From Azolla caroliniana (Eukaryota > Polypodiophyta), in the NCBI GenBank assembly GCA_043228905.1, contig JBHGNT010000006.1, positions 248,001-312,000 of the forward strand: a DNA stretch of 64,000 bases, written 5' to 3'. This document shows positions 1 to 13,834 of this stretch, in pieces. The notes under the pieces were generated by a model. It was not told where the DNA came from. It did not search any database and worked only from the letters and a program-made list of their open reading frames with translations. The translations under genes and the position numbers were made by a program. Each line of letters begins with the position of its first letter. The stretch's first letter is position 1.

Positions 1-123
1 ACACGAGCCAGGTATGAACATTTTAATTTACCTACTAGCTCTTCTCAACTCAATCCTCAAATTTGGTAATTTCGTCATGTCTCTCGACCTGAGTTTCAAA
101 ATCTTAATTTTTTAATTCCATAT

Positions 124-300
124 CATAGCTAGCGTTGTTAGCTTCGATTCGCATGTTTGAACACAAAAATCCGGTATCACACGAGCCAGGTATAAAAATT
201 TTATTTACTCAAGGGCTCCTCTCAACTCGCTCCTCAAATTTTGTAATTACGTCATGTCTCTCGACCTGAGTTTCAAAATCTTGATATTTTAATTCCATAT
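124..300 (+). repeat. 177-bp monomer
   Basis: One base is missing in the stretch tataaaaattttattt, where other units have tatgaacatttttattt; two substitutions accompany the loss. The unit is an actcaaggg-type monomer. Confidence 0.85.
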
Positions 301-1849
301 CATAGCTAGCGTTGTTAGCTTCGATTCGCATATTTGTACTCAAAAATCCGATTTCACACGAGCCAGGTATGAAGATTTTAATTTACCTACTAGCTCCTCT
401 CAACTAACTCCTCAAATTTGGTAATTTCGTCATGTCTCTCGACCTGAGTTTCAGAATCTTGATTTTTTAATTCTATATCATAGCTAGCGGTGTTAGCTTC
501 GATTCGCATATTTGTACTCAAAAATCCGATATCACACGAGCCAGGTATGAACATTTTAATTTACCTACTAGCTCTTCTCAACTCAGTCCTCAAATTTGGT
601 AATTTCGTCATGTCTCTCGACCTGAGTTTCAAAATCTTGATTTTTTAATTCTATATGATAGCTAGCGTTGTTAGCTTCGATTCGCATGTTTGTACACAAA
701 AATCCCATATCACACGAACCAGGTATGATCATTTTTATTTACCTACTAGCTCTTCTCAACTCACTCCTCAAATTTTGTAATTTCGTCATGTCTCTCCACC
801 TGAGTTTCAAAATCTTGATTTTTTAATTCCATATCATAGCTAGCGTTGTTAGCTTCGATTCGCATATTTGTACTCAAAAATCCGATATCACACGAGCAAG
901 GTATGAACATTTTAATTTACATACTAGCTCTTCTCAACTCACTCCTCAAATTTCGTAATTACGTCATGTCTCTCGACCTGAGTTTCAAAATCTTGATTTT
1001 TTAATTCCATATCATAGCTAGCGTTGTTAGCTTCGATTCGCATATTTGTACTCAAAAATCCGATATCACACGAGCCAGGTATGAACATTTTAATTTACCT
1101 ACTAGCTCTTCTCAACTCACTCCTCAAATTTCGTAATTACGTCATGTCTCTCGACCTGAGTTTCAAAATCTTGATTTTTTAATTCCATATCATAGCTAGC
1201 GTTGTTAGCTTCGATTCGCATATTTGTACTTAAAAATCCGATATCACACGAGCCAGGTATGAACATTTTAATTTACCTACTAGCTCTTCTCAACTCACTC
1301 CTCAAATTTCGTAATTACGTCATGTCTCTCGACCTGAGTTTCAGAATCTTGACTTTTTAATTCCATATCATAGCTAGCGTTGTTAGCTTCGATTCGCATG
1401 TTTGAACACAAAAATCCGATATCACACGAGCCAGGTATGAAGATTTTAATTTACCTACTAGCTCTTCTCAACTCACTCCTCAAATTTCGTAATTACGTCA
1501 TGTCTCTCGACCTGAGTTTTAGAATCTTGATTTTTTAATTCCATATCATAGCTAGCGTTGTTAGCTTCGATTCGCATGTTTGAATACAAAAATCCGATGT
1601 CACACGAGCCAGGTATGAACAATTTAATTCACCTACTAGCTCTTCTCAACTCAGTCCTCAAATTTGGTATTTTCGTCATGTCTCTCGAGCTGAGTTTCAA
1701 AATCTTGATTTTTTAATTCTATATCATAGCTAGCGTTGTTAGCTTCGATTCGCATGTTTGAACACAAAAATCCGATATCACACGAGCCAGGTATGATCAT
1801 TTTTATTTACCTACTAGCTCTTCTCAACTCACTCCTCAAATTTGGTAAT

Positions 1850-2829
1850 TTCGTCATGTCTCTGAAGCTGAGTGTCAAAATCTTGATTTTTTAATTCCAT
1901 ATCATAGCTAGCGTTGTTAGCTTCGATTCGCATGTTTGAACACAAAAATCCGATATCACACGAGCCAGGTATGAACATTTTAATTTACCTACTATCTCTT
2001 CTCAACTCAATCCTCAAATTTGGTAATTTCGTCATGTCTCTCGACCTGAGTTTCAAAATCTTGATTTTTTAATTCCATATCATAGCTAGCGTTGTTAGCT
2101 TCGATTCGCATGTTTGAACACAAAAATCCGGTATCACACGAGCCAGGTATGAACATTTTTATTTACTCCAGGGCTCCTCTCAACTCGCTCCTCAAATTTT
2201 GTAATTACGTCATGTCTCTCGACCTGAGTTTCAAAATCTTGATTTTTTAATTCCATATCATAGCTAGCGTTGTTAGCTTCGATTCGCATATTTGTACTCA
2301 AAAATCCGATATCACACGAGCCAGGTATGAAGATTTTAATTTACCTACTAGCTCCTCTCAACTAACTCCTCAAATTTGGTAATTTCGTCATGTCTCTCGA
2401 CCTGAGTTTCAGAATCTTGATTTTTTAATTCTATATCATAGCTAGCGGTGTTAGCTTCGATTCGCATATTTGTACTCAAAAATCCGATATCACACGAGCC
2501 AGGTATGAACATTTTAATTTACCTACTAGCTCTTCTCAACTCAGTCCTCAAATTTGGTAATTTCGTCATGTCTCTTGACCTGAGTTTCAAAATCTTGATT
2601 TTTTAATTCTATATGATAGCTAGCGTTGTTAGCTTCGATTCGCATGTTTGTACACGAAAATCCGATGTCACACGAACCGGGTATGATCATTTTTATTTAC
2701 CTACTAGCTCTTCTCAACTCACTCCTCAAATTTGGTAATTTCTTCATGTCTCTCGACCTGAGTTTCAAAATCTTGATTTTTTAATTCCATATCATAGCTA
2801 GCGTTGTTAGCTTCGATTCGCATGTTTGA
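1850..2829 (+). repeat. Duplicated segment, first copy (7-monomer shift)
   Basis: The order of alleles here recurs 1246 bp (7 x 178) downstream at 3096-4075. Shared rare markers are tctgaagctg at 1861 and 3107, actccaggg at 2165 and 3411 (where other units have actcaaggg), catagctagcgg at 2437 and 3683, and gtacacgaaaa in the following unit. Copies differ at scattered bases, for example tatctct against tagctct near 1995 and 3241. A related series also lies 11 monomers upstream, with catagctagcgg at 479. Confidence 0.8.
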
Positions 2830-3095
2830 ATACAAAAATCCAATGTCACACGAGCCAGGTATGAACATTTTAATTTACCTACTATCTCTTCTCAACTCAA
2901 TCCTCAAATTTGGTAATTTCGTCATGTCTCTCGACCTGAGTTTCAAAATCTTGATTTTTTAATTCCATATCATAGCTAGCGTTGTTAGCTTCGATTCGCA
3001 TGTTTGAATACAAAAATCCGATGTCACACGAGCCAGGTATGAACAATTTAATTCACCTACTAGCTCTTCTCAACTCAGTCCTCAAATTTGGTAAT

Positions 3096-4075
3096 TTCGT
3101 CATGTCTCTGAAGCTGAGTTTCAAAATCTTGATTTTTTAATTCTATATGATAGCTAGCGTTGTTAGCTTCGATTCGCATGTTTGAACACAAAAATCCGAT
3201 ATCACACGAGCCAGGTATGAACATTTTAATTTACCTACTAGCTCTTCTCAACTCAATCCTCAAATTTGGTAATTTCGTCATGTCTCTCGACCTGACTTTC
3301 AAAATCTTGATTTTTTAATTCCATATCATAGCTAGCGTTGTTAGCTTCGATTCGCATGTTTGAACACAAAAATCCGGTATCACACGAGCCAGGTATGAAC
3401 ATTTTTATTTACTCCAGGGCTCCTCTCAACTCGCTCCTCAAATTTTGTAATTACGTCATGTCTCTCGACCTGAGTTTCAAAATCTTGATTTTTTAATTCC
3501 ATATCATAGCTAGCGTTGTTAGCTTCGATTCGCATATTTGTACTCAAAAATCCGATATCACACGAGCCAGGTATGAAGATTTTAATTTACCTACTAGCTC
3601 CTCTCAACTAACTCCTCAAATTTGGTAATTTCGTCATGTCTCTCGACCTGAGTTTCAGAATCTTGATTTTTTAATTCTATATCATAGCTAGCGGTGTTAG
3701 CTTCGATTCGCATATTTGTACTCAAAAATCCGATATCACACGACCCAGGTATGAACATTTTAATTTACCTACTAGCTCTTCTCAACTCAGTCCTCAAATT
3801 TGGTAATTTCGTCATGTCTCTCGACCTGAGTTTCAAAATCTTGATTTTTTAATTCTATATGATAGCTAGCGTTGTTAGCTTCGATTCGCATGTTTGTACA
3901 CGAAAATCCGATGTCACACGAACCAGGTATGATCATTTTTATTTACCTACTAGCTCTTCTCAACTCACTCCTCAAATTTGGTAATTTCTTCATGTCTCTC
4001 GACCTGAGTTTCAAAATCTTGATTTTTTAATTCCATATCATAGCTAGCGTTGTTAGCTTCGATTCGCATGTTTGA
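3096..4075 (+). repeat. Duplicated segment, second copy (7-monomer shift)
   Basis: This is the partner of 1850-2829. Similarity ends where this copy has gaacac with gatatc and the first copy has gaatac with aatgtc. One tell-tale difference is cgacccagg here against cgagccagg in the first copy. Confidence 0.8.
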
Positions 4076-6864
4076 ACACAAAAATCCGATATCACACGAG
4101 CCAGGTATGAACATTTTTCTTTACTCAAGGGCTCCTCTCAACTCCCTCCCCAAATTTTGTAATTACGTCATGTCTCTCGATCTGAGTTTCAAAATCTTGA
4201 TTTTTTAATTCCATATCATAGCTAGCGTTGTTAGCTTCGATTCGCATGTTTGAATACAAAAATCCAATGTCACACGAGCCAGGTATGAACATTTTAATTT
4301 ACCTACTATCTCTTCTCAACTCAATCCTCAAATTTGGTAATTTCGTCATGTCTCTCGACCTGAGTCTCAAAATCTTGATTTTTTAATTCCATATCATAGC
4401 TAGCGTTGTTAGCTTCGATTCGCATGTTTGAATACAAAAATCCGATGTCACACGACCCAGGTATGAACATTTTAATTTACCTACTAGCTCTTCTCAACTC
4501 AGTCCTCAAATTTGGTAATTTCGTCATGTCTCTCGACCTGAGTTTCAAAATCTTTATTTTTTAATTCCATATCATAGCTAGCGTTGTTTGCTTCGATTCG
4601 CATATTTGTACTCAAAAATCCGATATCACACGAGCCAGGTATGAACATTTTAATTTACCTACTAGCTCTTCTCAACTCACGCCTCAAATTTCGTAATTAC
4701 GTCATGTCTCTCGACCTGAGTTTCAGAATCTTGATTTTTTAATTCCATATCATAGCTAGCGTTGTTAGCTTCGATTCGCATGTTTGTACACAAATATCCG
4801 ATATCACACGAGCCAGGTATGAACATTTTAATTTACCTACTAGCTCCTCTCAACTAACTCCTCAAATTTGGTAATTTCGTCATGTCTCTCGACCTGAGTT
4901 TCAAAATCTTTATTTTTTAATTCCATATCATAGCTAGCGTTGTTAGCTTCGATTCGCATATTTGTACTCAAAAATCCGATATCACACGAGCCAGGTATGA
5001 AGATTTTAATTTACCTACTAGCTCTTCTCAACTCACTCCTCAAATTTCGTAATTACGTCATGTCTCTCGACCTGAGTGTCAGAATCTTGATTTTTTAATT
5101 CCATATCATAGCTAGCGTTGTTAGCTTCGATTCGCATGTTTGAACACAAAAATCCGATATCACACGAGCCAGGTATGAAGATTTTAATTTACCTACTAGC
5201 TCTTCTCAACTCACTCCTCAAATTTCGTAATTACGTCATGTCTCTCGACCTGAGTTTCAAAATCTTGATTTTTTAATTCCATATCATAGCTAGCGTTGTT
5301 AGCTTCGATTCGCATGTTTGAATACAAAAATCCGATGTCACACGAGCCAGGTATGAACAATTTAATTCACCTACTAGCTCTTCTCAACTCAGTCCTCAAA
5401 TTTGGTAATTTCGTCATGTCTCTCGAGCTGAGTTTCAAAATCTTGATTTTTTAATTCTATATCATAGCTAGCTTGTTAGCTTCGATTCGCATGTTTGAAC
5501 ACAAAAATCCGATATCACACGAGCCAGGTATGATCATTTTTATTTACCTACTAGCTCTCCTCAACTCACTCCTCAAATTTGGTAATTTCTTCATGTCTCT
5601 CGACCTGAGTTTCAAAATCTTGATTTTTTAATTCCATATCATAGCTAGCGTTGTTAGCTTCGATTCGCATGTTTGAACACAAAAATCCGATATCACACGA
5701 GCCAGGTATGAACATTTTAATTTACCTACTAGCTCTTCTCAACTCAATCCTCAAATTTGGTAATTTCGTCATGTCTCTCGAGCTGAGTTTCAAAATCTTG
5801 ATTTTTTAATTCCATATCATAGCTAGCGTTGTTAGCTTCGATTCGCATGTTTGTACACAAAAATCCGATATCACACGAGCCAGGTATGAACATTTTAATT
5901 TACCTACTAGCTCTTCTCAACTCACTCCTCAAATTTGGTAATTTCTTCATGTCTCTCGACCTGAGTTTCAGAATCTTGATTTTTTAATTCCATATCATAG
6001 CTAGCGTTGTTAGCTTCGATTCGCATGTTTGAATACAAAAATCCAATGTCACACGAGCCAGGTATGAACATTTTAATTTACCTACTATCTCTTCTCAACT
6101 CAATCCTCAAATTTGGTAATTTCGTCATGTCTCTCGACCTGAGTTTCAAAATCTTGATTTTTTAATTCCATATCATAGCTAGCGTTGTTAGCTTCGATTC
6201 GCATGTTTGAATACAAAAATCCAATGTCACACGAGCCAGGTATGAACATTTTAATTTACCTACTATCTCTTCTCAACTCAATCCTCAAATTTGGTAATTT
6301 CGTCATGTCTCTCGACCTGAGTTTCAAAATCTTGATTTTTTAATTCCATATCATAGCTAGCGTTGTTAGCTTCGATTCGCATATTTGTACTCAAAAATCC
6401 GATATCACACGAGCCAGGTATGAACATTTTAATTTACCCACTAGCTCTTCTCAACTCACTCCTCAAATTTCGTAATTACGTCATGTCTCTCGACCTGAGT
6501 TTCAGAATCTTGATTTTTTAATTCCATATCATAGCTAGCGTTGTTAGCTTCGATTCGCATGTTTGAATACAAAAATCCGATGTCACACGAGCCAGGTATG
6601 AACAATTTAATTCACCTACTAGCTCTTCTAAACTCAGTCCTCAAATTTGGTAATTTCGTCATGTCTCTCGACCTGAGTTTCAAAATCTTGATTTTTTAAT
6701 TCTATATGATAGCTAGCGTTGTTAGCTTCGATTCGCATGTTTGAACACAAAAATCCGATATCACACGAGCCAGGTATGAACTTTTTAATTTACCTACTAG
6801 CTCTTCTCAACTCAATCCTCAAATTTGGTAATTTCGTCATGTCTCTCGACCTGAGTTTCAAAAC
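4018..6864 (+). repeat. 16-monomer tandem duplication, first unit
   Basis: This 2847-bp unit (16 x 178 minus 1) is directly followed by a near-identical copy. Shared rare marks include atttttcttt at 4112, gttgtttgctt at 4583 and the one-base loss in agctagcttg at 5463, which explains the odd 2847-bp period. The left edge is set by aaaatc here against aaaacc in the copy. Only about three base differences from the copy were seen by eye: gagctg at 5780, gatt against ggtt near 4378 and 7225, and gctagc against ggtagc near 6536 and 9383. Confidence 0.9.
5463..5639 (+). repeat. 177-bp monomer with loss in the core dyad spacer
   Basis: The sequence reads agctagcttgttagc where the norm is agctagcgttgttagc, so the g at monomer 11 is lost and the CpG with it. 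The loss is copied at 8310-8486 in the 16-monomer duplication. Confidence 0.9.
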
Positions 6865-9782
6865 CTTGATTTTTTAATTCCATATCATAGCTAGCGTTGT
6901 TAGCTTCGATTCGCATGTTTGAACACAAAAATCCGATATCACACGAGCCAGGTATGAACATTTTTCTTTACTCAAGGGCTCCTCTCAACTCCCTCCCCAA
7001 ATTTTGTAATTACGTCATGTCTCTCGATCTGAGTTTCAAAATCTTGATTTTTTAATTCCATATCATAGCTAGCGTTGTTAGCTTCGATTCGCATGTTTGA
7101 ATACAAAAATCCAATGTCACACGAGCCAGGTATGAACATTTTAATTTACCTACTATCTCTTCTCAACTCAATCCTCAAATTTGGTAATTTCGTCATGTCT
7201 CTCGACCTGAGTCTCAAAATCTTGGTTTTTTAATTCCATATCATAGCTAGCGTTGTTAGCTTCGATTCGCATGTTTGAATACAAAAATCCGATGTCACAC
7301 GACCCAGGTATGAACATTTTAATTTACCTACTAGCTCTTCTCAACTCAGTCCTCAAATTTGGTAATTTCGTCATGTCTCTCGACCTGAGTTTCAAAATCT
7401 TTATTTTTTAATTCCATATCATAGCTAGCGTTGTTTGCTTCGATTCGCATATTTGTACTCAAAAATCCGATATCACACGAGCCAGGTATGAACATTTTAA
7501 TTTACCTACTAGCTCTTCTCAACTCACGCCTCAAATTTCGTAATTACGTCATGTCTCTCGACCTGAGTTTCAGAATCTTGATTTTTTAATTCCATATCAT
7601 AGCTAGCGTTGTTAGCTTCGATTCGCATGTTTGTACACAAATATCCGATATCACACGAGCCAGGTATGAACATTTTAATTTACCTACTAGCTCCTCTCAA
7701 CTAACTCCTCAAATTTGGTAATTTCGTCATGTCTCTCGACCTGAGTTTCAAAATCTTTATTTTTTAATTCCATATCATAGCTAGCGTTGTTAGCTTCGAT
7801 TCGCATATTTGTACTCAAAAATCCGATATCACACGAGCCAGGTATGAAGATTTTAATTTACCTACTAGCTCTTCTCAACTCACTCCTCAAATTTCGTAAT
7901 TACGTCATGTCTCTCGACCTGAGTGTCAGAATCTTGATTTTTTAATTCCATATCATAGCTAGCGTTGTTAGCTTCGATTCGCATGTTTGAACACAAAAAT
8001 CCGATATCACACGAGCCAGGTATGAAGATTTTAATTTACCTACTAGCTCTTCTCAACTCACTCCTCAAATTTCGTAATTACGTCATGTCTCTCGACCTGA
8101 GTTTCAAAATCTTGATTTTTTAATTCCATATCATAGCTAGCGTTGTTAGCTTCGATTCGCATGTTTGAATACAAAAATCCGATGTCACACGAGCCAGGTA
8201 TGAACAATTTAATTCACCTACTAGCTCTTCTCAACTCAGTCCTCAAATTTGGTAATTTCGTCATGTCTCTCGAGCTGAGTTTCAAAATCTTGATTTTTTA
8301 ATTCTATATCATAGCTAGCTTGTTAGCTTCGATTCGCATGTTTGAACACAAAAATCCGATATCACACGAGCCAGGTATGATCATTTTTATTTACCTACTA
8401 GCTCTCCTCAACTCACTCCTCAAATTTGGTAATTTCTTCATGTCTCTCGACCTGAGTTTCAAAATCTTGATTTTTTAATTCCATATCATAGCTAGCGTTG
8501 TTAGCTTCGATTCGCATGTTTGAACACAAAAATCCGATATCACACGAGCCAGGTATGAACATTTTAATTTACCTACTAGCTCTTCTCAACTCAATCCTCA
8601 AATTTGGTAATTTCGTCATGTCTCTCGACCTGAGTTTCAAAATCTTGATTTTTTAATTCCATATCATAGCTAGCGTTGTTAGCTTCGATTCGCATGTTTG
8701 TACACAAAAATCCGATATCACACGAGCCAGGTATGAACATTTTAATTTACCTACTAGCTCTTCTCAACTCACTCCTCAAATTTGGTAATTTCTTCATGTC
8801 TCTCGACCTGAGTTTCAGAATCTTGATTTTTTAATTCCATATCATAGCTAGCGTTGTTAGCTTCGATTCGCATGTTTGAATACAAAAATCCAATGTCACA
8901 CGAGCCAGGTATGAACATTTTAATTTACCTACTATCTCTTCTCAACTCAATCCTCAAATTTGGTAATTTCGTCATGTCTCTCGACCTGAGTTTCAAAATC
9001 TTGATTTTTTAATTCCATATCATAGCTAGCGTTGTTAGCTTCGATTCGCATGTTTGAATACAAAAATCCAATGTCACACGAGCCAGGTATGAACATTTTA
9101 ATTTACCTACTATCTCTTCTCAACTCAATCCTCAAATTTGGTAATTTCGTCATGTCTCTCGACCTGAGTTTCAAAATCTTGATTTTTTAATTCCATATCA
9201 TAGCTAGCGTTGTTAGCTTCGATTCGCATATTTGTACTCAAAAATCCGATATCACACGAGCCAGGTATGAACATTTTAATTTACCCACTAGCTCTTCTCA
9301 ACTCACTCCTCAAATTTCGTAATTACGTCATGTCTCTCGACCTGAGTTTCAGAATCTTGATTTTTTAATTCCATATCATAGGTAGCGTTGTTAGCTTCGA
9401 TTCGCATGTTTGAATACAAAAATCCGATGTCACACGAGCCAGGTATGAACAATTTAATTCACCTACTAGCTCTTCTAAACTCAGTCCTCAAATTTGGTAA
9501 TTTCGTCATGTCTCTCGACCTGAGTTTCAAAATCTTGATTTTTTAATTCTATATGATAGCTAGCGTTGTTAGCTTCGATTCGCATGTTTGAACACAAAAA
9601 TCCGATATCACACGAGCCAGGTATGAACTTTTTAATTTACCTACTAGCTCTTCTCAACTCAATCCTCAAATTTGGTAATTTCGTCATGTCTCTCGACCTG
9701 AGTTTCAAAACCTTGATTTTTTAATTCCATATCATAGCTAGCGTTGTTAGCTTCGATTCGCATGTTTGAACACAAAAATCCG
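6865..9782 (+). repeat. 16-monomer tandem duplication, second unit plus overrun
   Basis: This is the second copy of 4018-6864 at +2847. It runs on until 9783, where ggtatc replaces the gatatc expected from the first copy at 6936. The shared one-base loss sits at 8310. High identity across 16 monomers that differ among themselves points to recent unequal exchange. Confidence 0.9.
8310..8486 (+). repeat. 177-bp monomer, copy of the core-spacer loss
   Basis: This is the duplicate of 5463-5639, exactly 2847 bp away. Confidence 0.9.
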
Positions 9783-11520
9783 GTATCACACGAGCCAGGT
9801 ATGAACATTTTTATTTACTCAAGGGCTCCTCTCAACTCGCTCCTCAAATTTTGTAATTACGTCATGTCTCTCGACCTGAGTTTCAAAATCTTGATTTTTT
9901 AATTCCATATCATAGCTAGCGTTGTTAGCTTCGATTCGCATATTTGTACTCAAAAATCCGATATCACACGAGCCAGGTATGAAGATTTTAATTTACCTAC
10001 TAGCTCCTCTCAACTAACTCCTCAAATTTGGTAATTTCGTCATGTCTCTCGACCTGAGTTTCAGAATCTTGATTTTTTAATTCTATATCATAGCTAGCGG
10101 TGTTAGCTTCGATTCGCATATTTGAACTCAAAAATCCGATATCACACGACCCAGGTATGAACATTTTAATTTACCTACTAGCTCTTCTCAACTCAGTCCT
10201 CAAATTTGGTAATTTCGTCATGTCTCTCGACCTGAGTTTCAAAATCTTTATTTTTTAATTCCATATCATAGCTAGCGTTGTTTGCTTCGATTCGCATATT
10301 TGTACTCAAAAATCCGATATCACACGAGCCAGGTATGAACATTTTAATTTACCTACTAGCTCTTCTCAACTCACGCCTCAAATTTCGTAATTACGTCATG
10401 TCTCTCGACCTGAGTTTCAGAATCTTGATTTTTTAATTCCATATCATAGCTAGCGTTGTTAGCTTCGATTCGCATATTTGTACTCAAAAATCCGATATCA
10501 CACGAGCCAGGTATGAACATTTTAATTTACCTACTAGCTCTTCTCAACTCACTCCTCAAATTTCGTAATTACGTCATGTCTCTCGACCTGAGTTTCAGAA
10601 TCTTGATTTTTTAATTCCATATCATAGCTAGCGTTGTTAGCTTCGATTCGCATGTTTGAACACAAAAATCCGATATCACACGAGCCAGGTATGAAGATTT
10701 TAATTTACCTACTAGCTCTTCTCACCTCACTCCTCAAATTTCGTAATTACGTCATGTCTCTCGACCTGAGTTTCAAAATCTTGATTTTTTAATTCCATAT
10801 CATAGCTAGCGTTGTTAGCTTCGATTCGCATGTTTGTACACAAAAATCCGATATCACACGAGCCAGGTATGAACATTTTAATTTACCTAATAGCTCTTCT
10901 CAACTCAATCCTCAAATTTGGTAATTTCGTCATGTCTCTCGACCTTACTTTCAAAATCTTTATTTTTTAATTCCATATCATAGCTAGCGTTGTTAGCTTC
11001 GATTCGCATGTTTGAACAGAAAAATCCGATATCACACGAGCCAGGTATGAACATTTTTATTTACTCAAGGGCTCCTCTCAACTCACTCCTCAAATTTTGT
11101 AATTACGTCATGTCTCTCGATCTGAGTTTCAAAATCTTGATTTTTTAATTCCATATCATAGCTAGCGTTGTTAGCTTCGATTCGCATGTTTGAATACAGA
11201 AATCCAATGTCACACGAGCCAGGTATGAACATTTTAATTTACCTACTATCTCTTCTCAACTCAATCCTCAAATTTGGTAATTTCGTCATGTCTCTCGACC
11301 TGAGTTTCAAAATCTTGATTTTTTAATTCCATATCATAGCTAGCGTTGTTAGCTTCGATTCGCATATTTGTACTCAAAAATCCGATATCACACGAGCCAG
11401 GTATGAACATTTTAATTTACCCACTAGCTCTTCTCAACTCACTCCTCAAATTTCGTAATTACGTCATGTGTCTCGACCTGAGTTTCAGAATCTTGATTTT
11501 TTAATACCATATCATAGCTA

Positions 11521-12435
11521 GCGTTGTTAGCTTCGATTCGCATATTTGTACTCAAAAATCCGATATCACACGAGCCAGGTATGAACATTTTAATTTACCT
11601 ACTAGCTCTTCTCAACTCAATCCTCAAATTTGGTAATTTCGTCATGTCTCTCGACCTGAGTTTCAAAATCTTGATTTTTTAATTCCATATCATAGCTAGC
11701 GTTGTTAGCTTCGATTCGCATGTTTGTACACAAATATCCGATATCACACGAGCCAGGTATGAACATTTTTATTTACCTACTAGCTCTTCTCAACTCACTC
11801 CTCAAATTTGGTAATTACGTCATGTCTCTCGACCTGAGTTTCAAAATCTTGATTTTTAAATTCCATATCATAGCTAGCGTTGTTAGCTTCGATTCGCATA
11901 TTTGTACTCAAAAATCCGATATCACACGAGCCAGGTATGAAGATTTTAATTTACCTACTAGCTCCTCTCAACTAACTCCTCAAATTTGGTAATTTCGTCA
12001 TGTCTCTCGACCTGAGTTTCAAAATCTTTATTTTTTAATTCCATATCATAGCTAGCGTTGTTAGCTTCGATTCGCATATTTGTACTCAAAAATCCGATAT
12101 CACACGAGCCAGGTATGAACATTTTAATTTACCTACTAGCTCTTCTCAACTCACGCCTCAAATTTCGTAATTACGTCATGTCTCTCGACCTGAGTTTCAG
12201 AATCTTGATTTTTTAATTCCATATCATAGCTAGCGTTGTTAGCTTCGATCCGCATATTTGTACTCAAAAATCCGATATCACACGAGCCAGGTATGAACAT
12301 TTTAATTTACCTACTAGCTCTTCTCAACTCACTCCTCAAATTTCGTAATTACGTCATGTCTCTCGACCTGAGTTTCAGAATCTTGATTTTTTAATTCCAT
12401 ATCATAGCTAGCGTTGTTAGCTTCGATTCGCATGT
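11521..12435 (+). repeat. Five-monomer segment repeated 13 monomers downstream
   Basis: It matches 13835-14749 at +2314 (13 x 178). Shared order: gtactc unit, gtacac unit with caaatatcc and ttttaaattcc, gaagat unit with aactaactcc, the ctttatt allele, and a unit with cacgcc. One difference is cgatcc at 12247 against cgattc in the copy. Edges are the change from aataccat on the left and gtttcaacac against gtttgaatac on the right. Confidence 0.8.
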
Positions 12436-13834
12436 TTCAACACAAAAATCCGATATCACACGAGCCAGGTATGAAGATTTTAATTTACCTACTAGCTCTT
12501 CTCAACTCACTCCTCAAATTTGGTAATTTCGTCATGTCTCTCGACCTGAGTTTCAGAATCTTGATTTTTTAATTCCATATCATAGCTAGCGTTGTTAGCT
12601 TCGATTCGCATGTTTCAACACAAAAATCCGATGTCACACGAACCAGGTATGAACAATTTAATTTACCTACTAGCTCTTCTCAACTCAGTCCTCAAATTTG
12701 GTAATTTCTTCATGTCTCTCGACCTGAGTTTCAGAATCTTGATTTTTTAATTCCATATCATAGCTAGCGTTGTTAGCTTCGATTCGCATGTTTGAACACA
12801 AAAATCCGATATCACACGAGCCAGGTATGAACATTTTAATTTACCTACTAGCTCTTCTCAACTCAATCCTCAAATTTGGTAATTTCGTCATGTCTCTCGA
12901 CCTGAGTTTCAAAATCTTGATTTTTTAATTCCATATCATAGCTAGCGTTGTTAGCTTCGATTCGCATGTTTGTACACAAAAATCCGATATCACACGAGCC
13001 AGGTATGAACATTTTAATTTACCTACTAGCTCTTCTCAACTCACTCCTCAAATTTGGTAATTTCTTCATGTCTCTCGACCTGAGTTTCCAAACCTTGATT
13101 TTTTAATTCCATATCATAGCTAGCGTTGTTAGCTTCGATTCGCATGTTTGAACACAAAAATCCGGTATCACAGGAGCCAGGTATGAACATTTTTATTTAC
13201 TCAAGGGCTCCTCTCAACTCGCTCCTCAAATTTTGTAATTTCGTCATGTCTCTCGACCTGAGTTTCAGAATCTTGATTTTTTAATTCTATATCATAGCTA
13301 GCGGTGTTAGCTTCGATTCGCATATTTATACTCAAAAATCCGATATCACACGACCCAGGTAGGAACATTTTAATTTACCTACTAGCTCTTCTCAACTCAG
13401 TCCTCAAATTTGGTAATTTCGTCATGTCTCTCGACCTGAGTTTCAAAATCTTGATTTTTTAATTCTATCTGATAGCTAGCGTTGTTAGCTTCGATTCGCA
13501 TGTTTGTACACAAAAATCCGATGTCACACGAACCAGGTATGATCATTTTTATTTACCTACTAGCTCTTCTCAACTCACTCCTCAAATTTGGTAATTTCTT
13601 CATGTCTCTCGACCTGAGTTTCAAAATCTTGATTTTTTAATTCTATATCATAGCTACCGTTGTTAGCTTCGATTCGCATGTTTGAACACAAAAATCCGAT
13701 ATCACACGAGCCAGGTATGAACATTTTTATTTACCTACTAGCTCTTCTCAACTCACTCCTCAAATTTGGTAATTTCTTCATGTCTCTCGACCTGAGTTTC
13801 AAAATCTTGATTTTTTAATTCCATATCATAGCTA

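Noticed and set aside
11702-11992. Recurrent short open frames of 61-102 residues, for example here and at 14016, 24518, 35195, 40534 and 60113
   Set aside because: They all read the same frame of the monomer. The longer ones start at a ttg in gttgttagc and exist only where the taa after the T run is changed (tttttaaattcc or tttttctattcc). They have no separate promoter, codon bias or domain and simply follow repeat alleles.
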